Positions 1-5,839 of a stretch of DNA of 18,110 bases are shown piece by piece. The DNA comes from JACPAB01 sp964366725 (GTDB lineage Bacteria; Patescibacteriota; Minisyncoccia; 2-02-FULL-40-12; GWA2-44-9). Numbering within the stretch: the stretch's first letter is position 1; each line of letters opens with the position of its first letter. The stretch is from assembly GCA_964366725.1 (NCBI GenBank), contig CAYIUL010000007.1:1-18110 (forward strand). Direction: 5' to 3'. Both the position numbers and the translations under genes were made by a program. Below the pieces are notes generated by a model. It was not told the DNA's origin. It saw nothing but the letters and a program-made list of their open reading frames with translations, and made no database searches.

Positions 1-539
1 GTATTGCAAACGAATCAAGCCTCGAATCAGATCCGAGGGTTTTATTTTCTTGCCTTCAAAAATTTCCAAGCCTAAATTTTTATAATCCTCGGGCGATCCC
101 AGATTATAGATACACGAAACCGAGGCGACGATTATGACATCATCGCGACTGACTAGAGCTTGCGTGGCGGCATGGCGAAGCCGGTCCAGTTCTTCATTAA
201 TCTTAGAATCCTTTTCTATATACGTATCGGTGTGGGGGATATACGCCTCCGGCTGGTAATAATCATAATAACTCACGAAATAGTGAACCGCATTCTTGGG
301 GAAAAATTCCTTGAACTCTTTATAGACCTGGGCGGCCAAGGTCTTGTTATGGGATATGACCAGGGTCGGTTTGCCGTAATTCTCGATAACCTTGGCCATA
401 GTGAATGTTTTGCCTGAACCCGTCACACCCAAAAGCACCTGGTGCTTTTTACCCGACTTTAAACCCCCGATCAATTCCTGATGGCTTCGGGTTGGTCTCC
501 GGTGGGTTGGAATTTTGAAGATAGTTTGAATAATGGCAT
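1..539 (-). CDS. uvrB: UvrB N-terminal part (excinuclease ABC subunit B), with apparent frameshift; runs off the window
   Basis: UvrB is the damage-verifying helicase-like subunit of nucleotide excision repair. Reading the minus strand from the ATG at 539-537 gives MPLFKLSSKFQPTGDQPEAI, the family's usual N-terminus, but this frame stops at about residue 23. The frame one base over continues without interruption to position 1. It carries LLGVTGSGKTFTMAKV (Walker A), ISHNKTLAAQVYKEFKEFFP, YYDYYQPEAYIP (the beta-hairpin that grips DNA) and IVASVSCIYNLGSPEDY. One missing base around 476-484, for example a lost A in a GCC-ATC-AAG-GAA context, explains the break. No usable upstream start exists for the downstream frame. 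The gene diverges from ruvA with 21 bp between start codons. Identity is certain from the motifs. Whether the frameshift is biological or a sequencing/assembly error cannot be told from the sequence. Confidence 0.95.
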
Positions 540-560
540 TTGGAGTGCTAATCTTTAGGT

Positions 561-1142
561 ATGATCTCTTTTATCGAGGGAAATATTGAATATCGAGGCG
601 ATAAATTCGTGATTTTAAATGCGGGAGGCATAGGATATAAGGTCAATATAATCCCCAAATTGTTAAATAGTTTATCAAAAAGTCAAGACAAAGTCAAACT
701 GTTTGTCCATTCCCAACTCAATATGCGGGAAGGCACTTTCGATATGTACGGTTTCCAAAACAAAGAGGACCTTGAACTGTTCCATCTTGTCACAAGCGTC
801 AACGGCATCGGCCCCAAAAGCGCTATGAGCATACTTTCGACCATTGAACCGAAGCACCTGAAAGCCGCAGTCGTAAACGAGAACGCGGATTATTTGAAAA
901 AGATCTCCGGCCTAGGTCCCAAAACCGCTCAGCGTCTGATATTGGAGCTGAAAAATAAAGTTGATTATCTTGATTTTGGCGATATGAGCGGAGTGGATCT
1001 GGGCCAAGAAGGCCAAGCGACGGAAGCTCTTCTGGCATTGGGCTACAGTCCGAGCCAGGCCAAGGATGCTTTGAAGGACGCCAAGGGCAAAACCCTGGAA
1101 GGACGGGTCAGAGAAGCGTTGCGACTTCTTGGAAAAAAGTAA
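561..1142 (+). CDS. ruvA: Holliday junction branch migration protein RuvA
   Basis: RuvA binds four-way DNA junctions as a tetramer and loads the RuvB motor for branch migration during recombinational repair. The 193 residues match the family length. The N-terminal OB-fold begins MISFIEGNIEYRGDKFVIL with GGIGYKV (about 1-62). Two helix-hairpin-helix motifs follow, VNGIGPKSAMSIL and ISGLGPKTAQRLILEL (about 70-135). The small C-terminal RuvB-binding domain contains EALLALGYSPSQAKDAL (about 150-193). The start at 561 gives the canonical MI-x-x-x-x-G opening; only a weak AGG lies just upstream. The gene diverges from uvrB, and a FemAB-type gene follows after 19 bp, so transcription with the downstream envelope genes is plausible. 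ruvB and ruvC are not in the window. Confidence 0.96.
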   Translation: MISFIEGNIEYRGDKFVILNAGGIGYKVNIIPKLLNSLSKSQDKVKLFVHSQLNMREGTFDMYGFQNKEDLELFHLVTSVNGIGPKSAMSILSTIEPKHLKAAVVNENADYLKKISGLGPKTAQRLILELKNKVDYLDFGDMSGVDLGQEGQATEALLALGYSPSQAKDALKDAKGKTLEGRVREALRLLGKK

Positions 1143-1161
1143 ATTCATATTCTAATTATTA

Positions 1162-2070
1162 ATGAAGTCATTCTTACAAACCGAAGAGTGGTTGCGGTTT
1201 CAAAAACATCTCGGGCGGGCGACCTGGCGTTTTGACAATGGGAAAATAGCCGCCAACATCGTTGCCCACAAACTGCCTCTCGGCAAGAATTATTTATACG
1301 TTCCCCATGGTCCCGTTCTGAACTTCGATAACTTTGACAGCGGCGTTAAGAATGAGACCGACAACTTTTTGGCATATCTGAAAAACCTTGCCAGAGAAAA
1401 TAGATCGATATTCGTAAAAATAGAGCCGCTCTCCGACTCGGTCATGGAACTGATCTTCAGGAAGAGAATGAGAAGGTCCGCTTCAGTCCAGCCGCCAAGG
1501 ACCGTCGTTCTGAACCTGGGGCTTGACGAGGATGAGCTTCTTTCGCGGATGCATCACAAGACGCGATACAATATAAAAGTAGCCGAAAAATACGGCATCA
1601 TCGTAAAAGACAGCGATGACCTGGACTCATTTTGGAAATTATTAAAGAAGACCGCTAAACGGGACAGATTCAGCAGCCATTCTAAAGATTATTATAAAAA
1701 ACTGACGGAGTATTTTAGAGGCGACGGCATGCGAGTCGAATTGGTGATGGCATATCATAATGACAAAGCGGTGGCCGGGGCGATATTGATGACATATGGC
1801 GATACCTGTTACTATCTTCACGGCGCCTCCGATCACGATGCCCGGAGCATGATGGCGCCATACGCGCTGCATTGGGAGAATATCAAATATTTAAAGACGC
1901 GCGGCATAAAATATTACGATTTGTGGGGCATTGATGCCCGCCGTTGGCCGGGGGTGACGCGGTTCAAGCTCGGCTGGGGCGGCCAGGCCAAAGAGTATCC
2001 CGGTTCGTTTGATATACCTGTTCAGCCCATCTGGTATTTGATATACCGTGTGGCAAGGAAGATATTTTAG
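1162..2070 (+). CDS. FemAB/FemX-type peptidoglycan bridge aminoacyltransferase
   Basis: Members of this GNAT-fold family use aminoacyl-tRNA to add an amino acid to the stem peptide of lipid II at the cytoplasmic membrane face. The 302 residues open with SFLQTEEWLRFQKHLG, the usual FemAB start, followed by YVPHGPVLNFDNF. The middle has VVLNLGLDEDELLSRMHHK followed by TRYNIKVAEKYGI (about 115-145), the conserved family block in which a basic helix follows the 'L-x-x-x-x-x-x-KTR-N' pattern. The C-terminal half has LVMAYHNDKAVAGAIL, YLHGASDHDARSMMAPYAL and YYDLWGIDA, matching the second acyltransferase subdomain. The Mur ligase at 2073 begins 2 bp after the stop, strongly suggesting co-translation in one pathway. 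The amino acid transferred and the acceptor cannot be deduced. There is no clear Shine-Dalgarno at the chosen ATG. Confidence 0.86.
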   Translation: MKSFLQTEEWLRFQKHLGRATWRFDNGKIAANIVAHKLPLGKNYLYVPHGPVLNFDNFDSGVKNETDNFLAYLKNLARENRSIFVKIEPLSDSVMELIFRKRMRRSASVQPPRTVVLNLGLDEDELLSRMHHKTRYNIKVAEKYGIIVKDSDDLDSFWKLLKKTAKRDRFSSHSKDYYKKLTEYFRGDGMRVELVMAYHNDKAVAGAILMTYGDTCYYLHGASDHDARSMMAPYALHWENIKYLKTRGIKYYDLWGIDARRWPGVTRFKLGWGGQAKEYPGSFDIPVQPIWYLIYRVARKIF

Positions 2071-2072
2071 TT

Positions 2073-3386
2073 ATGTTTAAGGAAGGATTAGTTGATAAAA
2101 CCCTCCGTCGGATAAAAAAACTGATACCAAAGTCAGTTTTTGATTTTTTTGCGCCTATTTACCATGCCTTGCTGGCCTGGGCGGGAGCTGTTATTTACGG
2201 ATTTCCTTCCCGTTCCATGAAGGTTATCGGCGTGACGGGGACCAAAGGCAAATCAACCACGGTTTTTTTGATATCAAAGTTATTGGAAGATGTGAAAGAT
2301 GCCCATTCACAAGGCGGAGTTGCGGCGATAGGTTCGCTCGGTTTCAAGATAAAAGACAAAGAGTGGCCAAATAATCTCAAGATGACCATGCCCGGGCGTT
2401 TCAAGCTCCAGAAATTTTTGGCCAGGGCCAAAAAAGCCGGATGCAAATATGTCGTTCTTGAGGTAACCTCGGAAGGCATCAAACAGAAAAGGCATCTGGG
2501 CGTCAAATTCGACTGCGCCGTTTTTACCAACCTGCATAAAGAACATCTTGAAAGCCACGGCTCTTTCGAAAATTATTACAAAGCCAAACAGGAGCTTTTC
2601 AAGAGAACGGAGAATATCCACGTTCTGAATGGGGATGATCCGCACCTAAAGCTTTTTTCCGATTTTCACGCAAAGCACAAGATATTTTATGGAATAAATT
2701 CCGGTGATATGAGAGCGGATAATATCCGCCTTGGGGAAGGCAAGAGTTCCTTTGAGGTTTACGGCACCGGATTTGACATCAATTTCGGCGGCCGCTTCAA
2801 TATATATAATTGTCTGGCCGCGTTGGCTGTCGGGGCGATGTACGGCATAGACCTGCCTAAAGCCAGGCCGATATTAGAGAAGATATCGAGCATTAAGGGC
2901 CGCATGGAATATGTTCAGAAAGATCCTTTTTCCGTTGTGGTGGATTATGCCCACACTCCGGACTCTCTGAAAGAAGTTTATAAAACCCTCAAGCCGGAAA
3001 AAGGAAAGCTCATCTGCGTTCTCGGCGCCGCCGGAGGGGGAAGGGACAAATGGAAAAGGCCGGAATTCGGGAAGATAGCATCGGAATATTGCGACGAGAT
3101 AATACTAACGGACGAAGACCCATACGACGAAAATCCGGTTTCTATTTTAGAACAAATTGAAAGCGGATTTTCAAAATCCGAAATCAGAAATCCGAAATCC
3201 GAAAAAATTCTCAATCGCAGGGAAGCGATCAAAAAGGCAATTTCTATTGCCGAAGCTGGAGATACAGTGATCATCACCGGCAAAGGTTCGGAGGTTTCTA
3301 TGGCTGTGGCCGGCGGAAAGAAAATTCCCTGGTCGGACAGGGACATCGTTTTAGAATTGACTGAAAATTTAAAAGGCCTATCATAA
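2073..3386 (+). CDS. MurE-like Mur ligase (UDP-MurNAc-tripeptide synthetase family)
   Basis: Mur ligases add amino acids to UDP-MurNAc peptides using ATP. The ATP loop IGVTGTKGKSTT lies at about residues 52-63 with the P-loop lysine near 60. LEVTSEGIKQKRHLG and FTNLHKEHLESHGSFENYYK (the latter providing the lysine that is usually carbamylated) form the central domain. VVVDYAHTPDSLKEV and GAAGGGRDKWKRPEFGKIA open the C-terminal domain. At 437 residues it is shorter than typical MurE (roughly 480-500), because only about 50 residues precede the P-loop, so the usual UDP-binding N-terminal domain is reduced. The specificity loop reads TDEDPYDENP in place of the DNPR of diaminopimelate-adding MurE, so the third amino acid is uncertain. 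A low-complexity insert (KSEIRNPKSEK, about 366-377) comes from an invading repeat. It sits 2 bp after the FemAB-type gene. Confidence 0.88.
   Translation: MFKEGLVDKTLRRIKKLIPKSVFDFFAPIYHALLAWAGAVIYGFPSRSMKVIGVTGTKGKSTTVFLISKLLEDVKDAHSQGGVAAIGSLGFKIKDKEWPNNLKMTMPGRFKLQKFLARAKKAGCKYVVLEVTSEGIKQKRHLGVKFDCAVFTNLHKEHLESHGSFENYYKAKQELFKRTENIHVLNGDDPHLKLFSDFHAKHKIFYGINSGDMRADNIRLGEGKSSFEVYGTGFDINFGGRFNIYNCLAALAVGAMYGIDLPKARPILEKISSIKGRMEYVQKDPFSVVVDYAHTPDSLKEVYKTLKPEKGKLICVLGAAGGGRDKWKRPEFGKIASEYCDEIILTDEDPYDENPVSILEQIESGFSKSEIRNPKSEKILNRREAIKKAISIAEAGDTVIITGKGSEVSMAVAGGKKIPWSDRDIVLELTENLKGLS
3164..3206. repeat. AAATCCG-type simple repeat and hairpin inside the Mur ligase gene
   Basis: The segment contains an 8-bp perfect inverted repeat, CGGATTTT (3164-3171) and AAAATCCG (3173-3180), followed by reiterated AAATCAG/AAATCCG units. 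It stays in frame and encodes SKSEIRNPKSEK. The same kind of sequence makes up the large spacer repeat at 5671-5800 and a second in-gene insert at 6335-6370. Confidence 0.75.
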
Positions 3387-3533
3387 ACTTCAGTTCATTA
3401 ACGTCCGAAGGAGCCAGCCATATCACCCTGTCCTTCGTCAGGATCCGAAAGGCCTAAAGGGAAGAGTCAGCTGCGTAAACACTATAAGCAGTACGCGAAG
3501 GGCTTAAGGAAAATAAAATTCAATCTTCACCAC

Positions 3534-4028
3534 ATGAATCCGTCAAGCCGTGGTGGAGATTCCAGTGAGTTCAATCTTTTTCCCTATAAGGTCATACGCC
3601 ACAACAGCTGGCACGCCCTTTTTCTTAACATGACGATCCGGGAGGTGTGGGAGGCCTTAGATGAGATGTATGAAGCCATTTTCAATAGCGACGACCAAAA
3701 TATTAACAGGCGCTGGCTTTCTGTGTGCAAACTGCCGAGCGAAAACGATCTCAGGAACCAGATAGAAAAGGAGTATTCGGTCGAATATCTGAAAGACCGT
3801 TGGGGTTGCGCTTTTGGCGGCCGAAAACTGGCTAAAGCGAGAAAATTCCTGAGATACATGATGTTTTTTATGCTTTTCGGCTCGGATATGGCATGTCCAA
3901 AAAAGATCTTTCGAAATGAAAAAGTGGGCAAATTTTTTGACAGATTTCCGGTTGCGCCCGATCGCCAATGGACGTTTGAAGTTTGTTTCGGCGCCGGAGA
4001 ACCCTTAAATCGCAGACAATCTCCTTGA
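3534..4028 (+). CDS. Hypothetical protein, unrecognised
   Basis: This is a 164-residue ORF that I do not recognise. It is soluble-looking in composition, with a mixed-charge middle (YEAIFNSDDQNINRRWLSV, NDLRNQIEKEYSVEYLKDRW) and one moderately hydrophobic stretch, YMMFFMLFGSDMA. It has four cysteines (in VCKL, GCAF, ACPK and VCFG) but no paired CxxC motif. The ATG at 3534 has no Shine-Dalgarno, and the first 30 residues look less protein-like, so the ATG at 3629 (MTIREVWEALDEM) is a plausible alternative start. Its stop codon lies within the loop of the terminator at 4018-4042, which supports a transcript ending here. It is separated from the Mur ligase by 147 bp with no clear signal except weak hairpins, so it is probably its own unit. 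It could be lineage-specific or partly spurious. Confidence 0.5.
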   Translation: MNPSSRGGDSSEFNLFPYKVIRHNSWHALFLNMTIREVWEALDEMYEAIFNSDDQNINRRWLSVCKLPSENDLRNQIEKEYSVEYLKDRWGCAFGGRKLAKARKFLRYMMFFMLFGSDMACPKKIFRNEKVGKFFDRFPVAPDRQWTFEVCFGAGEPLNRRQSP

Positions 4029-4042
4029 AGGGAGATTTTTTT
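4018..4042 (+). terminator. Rho-independent terminator after the 164-residue ORF
   Basis: A 7-bp perfect stem, AATCTCC (4018-4024) with GGAGATT (4031-4037), has a 6-nt loop and runs into T at 4036-4042. The TGA stop of the upstream ORF (4026-4028) falls in the loop. It isolates the upstream gene from the cupredoxin-like gene starting at 4062. Confidence 0.85.
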
Positions 4043-4061
4043 ACTGATAAAATCAAGTTAA

Positions 4062-4541
4062 ATGGATTCTGAACCTAAAATTGAACCCCAACTTGCTGTC
4101 CGGCGCAAAGAAAAAGTGCCTACCCTCAACGCTCCGGGGTTAATTTGGCTTCTTATCGTGGTCCTGCTTGTCCTTCTGGGTTTGGCGGTAAGCTTATTGG
4201 GCAAACCCCAAGACCTTGGCGGTCCGCCGTCTGGCGGAGGACCGGCCGTAAGCGAGGAGCCCGCGCCAACGGAGACCAGGCAGCCGCGCATTTATACGGT
4301 TTCATACAAAAACGGGGTTTTTAGCCCCACCAATTTAAGGATTCACGCCGGAGACACGGTGAGATTCAAGAACGAAGGTCTTTTCTCGATCCGTATCCTT
4401 TCCGATTCTTATCTTGGTTTTGACAGCGTGGGCGAGATTCCCCAGGGAAGTTTCTTTTCTTTCACCTTTGCGGCGAAGGGGATCTTTGATTATCATAATA
4501 ATGGTAATGCCGAAGAAAAAGGAACGATCATTGTAAGATAA
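4062..4541 (+). CDS. Membrane-anchored cupredoxin-like protein lacking obvious copper ligands
   Basis: The 159-residue protein has a short charged N-terminus, one membrane helix (about 26-46, IWLLIVVLLVLLGLAVSLL), a Gly/Pro-rich linker (about 52-72), and a C-terminal beta domain (about 75-159). The topology suggests the domain lies outside the cytoplasm. The block FSPTNLRIHAGDTVRFKNEG is the classic cupredoxin strand pattern, and FAAKGIFDYHNNGNAEEKG followed by TIIVR is the usual C-terminal segment. In copper-binding relatives that segment reads roughly YxYxCxxHxxMxGTI. Here the cysteine and methionine are absent, and the early ligand position has FSIRIL rather than a His after Ser. A structural or non-copper role is therefore more likely than electron transfer. 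The start lies 20 bp after the upstream terminator. It probably forms a unit with the next two membrane genes. Confidence 0.75.
   Translation: MDSEPKIEPQLAVRRKEKVPTLNAPGLIWLLIVVLLVLLGLAVSLLGKPQDLGGPPSGGGPAVSEEPAPTETRQPRIYTVSYKNGVFSPTNLRIHAGDTVRFKNEGLFSIRILSDSYLGFDSVGEIPQGSFFSFTFAAKGIFDYHNNGNAEEKGTIIVR
4223..4238. repeat. GC-rich hairpin in the cupredoxin linker
   Basis: TCCGCC (4223-4228) and GGCGGA (4233-4238) form a perfect 6-bp stem with a GTCT loop. It encodes the Gly/Pro/Ser linker between the membrane helix and the beta domain. Confidence 0.6.
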
Positions 4542-4563
4542 TAGTTCGGCAAGCTCACTATAA

Positions 4564-4842
4564 ATGAACAACCCGCTGACAACACAAGTCGAATCGCGTC
4601 TCGGAGCGGCCTACATTACTTTAATGGCTTTGTTTTTCATAGGACTTATATTCATTGCCCTGAAAAATTTCAGTTCCGATGTCGTCATTCTGGAGTCCGA
4701 TCAGACCAGGGTCAAAACAATATCGAGCACCGAAAGGACGCTGATAGAGAATTGGGTTCAGGAAAATAATATAGAACTCCCTCAAGGGGAAGGATATCGC
4801 TATCTGATAAAAAAATACCCCAATAATCCTTGGATAAGATGA
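4564..4842 (+). CDS. Small single-pass membrane protein, function unknown
   Basis: The 92-residue protein has one predicted membrane helix (about 15-34, AAYITLMALFFIGLIFIAL) and then a short extracytoplasmic or soluble tail (DQTRVKTISSTERTLIENW, VQENNIELPQGEGYRYLIKK). I do not recognise a family. It starts 22 bp after the cupredoxin-like stop. Its own stop overlaps the next start codon as ATGA (4839-4842), which is strong evidence of translational coupling to the intramembrane protease. A partner or substrate role for that protease is possible but is only inferred from position. There is no clear Shine-Dalgarno at the ATG. Confidence 0.72.
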   Translation: MNNPLTTQVESRLGAAYITLMALFFIGLIFIALKNFSSDVVILESDQTRVKTISSTERTLIENWVQENNIELPQGEGYRYLIKKYPNNPWIR

Positions 4843-5666
4843 AGCTTCGCCCGAAACTTTTTTTTAAAGAATCGATCCTCTTCGCCGCCACTTTGGCGGT
4901 CGGCATTTTGACCGCTTACAGATATTCCCTGATGCCCGATGCTATCCAGTTGCCGGAGTTAAAACTGTCGTTTTGGGACGCCCTGCTCGTTATCGTCGTG
5001 ATATCGTTCTTTGTTTTTGCCCCTAAATACAAAAAAGTCGCCAAATTCTCTTTTAAATTCTTTCTGGTTTTTGTGGTGTTTGCCGGTTCGCAGATAATTG
5101 CCGGCGCATTTGTAAATCCGCCGATGGATCTCGTTCTGGCGTTTGCCGCCGTCCTGGTATTCATATTTTTAAGGAACGTTTTGGTTCATAATCTTGGTGT
5201 GATACTGGGAATTGCCGGAATTGCCTCTGTCCTCGGGCTGGCGATATCCCCCAAGACAGCTTTATTCTTGCTGGTCATTCTTTCTTTTTACGATATTTTG
5301 TCGGTCTACGTGACGAAGCACATGGTTGCTATGGCCAGGAATATGATCGAAAGCGGGGCGCCGTTCGGATTCATAGTCCCGTCCGAGGGCGCGAGTTTTC
5401 TTGAGCCGAGGCATAAGGCCCAGTCCAGGATAGGCGAACAATTCATGATCTTAGGTTCCGGCGATGTCGGGCTGCCCTTGATCCTGGCATGCTCGCTGGT
5501 CGGGCTTTATATATCGGAAGCGGTTATCGTCGGTATTTTCTCTTTGGCCGGACTTTTCTTGACGCACCTGATATTCGTTAATCAAGAAGCCAGAAAACCA
5601 ATGGCCGCCCTGCCGCCGATCGCGACCATGGCCATTATCGGTTATCTGGTGTCTTTACTTGTGTAA
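4839..5666 (+). CDS. Presenilin/signal-peptide-peptidase-like intramembrane aspartyl protease (A22 type)
   Basis: These polytopic enzymes cut membrane-spanning segments using two aspartates in adjacent helices. With the ATG at 4839 (overlapping the upstream stop as ATGA) the protein has 275 residues; a TTG at 4830 would add three. About nine hydrophobic segments are visible. The two catalytic motifs are present: SFYDILSVYVTKHMVAMA with Asp near 152, and ILGSGDVGLPLILA (GxGD) with Asp near 209. Near the C-terminus KPMAALPPIATMAI supplies an ALP element corresponding to the PAL motif. The hydrophilic loop ARNMIESGAPFGFIVPSEG between the aspartate helices fits the bacterial/archaeal SPP-like family. 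Coupling to the small membrane protein upstream suggests a functional pair. Substrates are unknown. Confidence 0.87.
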   Translation: MKLRPKLFFKESILFAATLAVGILTAYRYSLMPDAIQLPELKLSFWDALLVIVVISFFVFAPKYKKVAKFSFKFFLVFVVFAGSQIIAGAFVNPPMDLVLAFAAVLVFIFLRNVLVHNLGVILGIAGIASVLGLAISPKTALFLLVILSFYDILSVYVTKHMVAMARNMIESGAPFGFIVPSEGASFLEPRHKAQSRIGEQFMILGSGDVGLPLILACSLVGLYISEAVIVGIFSLAGLFLTHLIFVNQEARKPMAALPPIATMAIIGYLVSLLV

Positions 5667-5670
5667 AGAC

Positions 5671-5800
5671 AAATTTCTAAATCCTAATTTCTAATTTCTA
5701 AATAAATCCCAATGGCCAAAACTCAAATATTAAAACTTTTAAAAATTTGAATTTAGAATTTTGGGTTTGTTTAGGATTTCGGATTTAGTATTTAGGATTT
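5671..5800. repeat. Large imperfect inverted repeat of AAATCCTAAATT-type units
   Basis: The left arm (about 5671-5709) is built from AAATTTCTAAATCC and CTAATTTCTA units. The right arm (about 5768-5800) reads GTTTAGGATTTCGG then ATTTAGTATTTAGGATTT, whose reverse complement closely matches the left arm. Inner segments also pair (AAAACTCAAAT against ATTTAGAATTTTG). The result is a roughly 130-bp imperfect hairpin filling the spacer between the protease and the beta-CASP gene. It may end transcription or be a non-autonomous repeat. Confidence 0.8.
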
Positions 5801-5801
5801 G

Positions 5802-5837
5802 ATTAGGTCAATTAGGTTAATTAGAATAATTAGGAAT
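5802..5837 (+). repeat. Four-copy 9-bp tandem repeat next to the start codon
   Basis: ATTAGGTCA, ATTAGGTTA, ATTAGAATA and ATTAGGAAT lie head to tail and end 2 bp before the ATG at 5840. The last copy supplies an AGGA a few bases upstream of the start that could act as a weak ribosome binding site. Confidence 0.85.
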
Positions 5838-5839
5838 TT

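Noticed and set aside
160..417. 85-residue plus-strand ORF at the start of the window
   Set aside because: It is the complement of conserved UvrB motifs on the minus strand.
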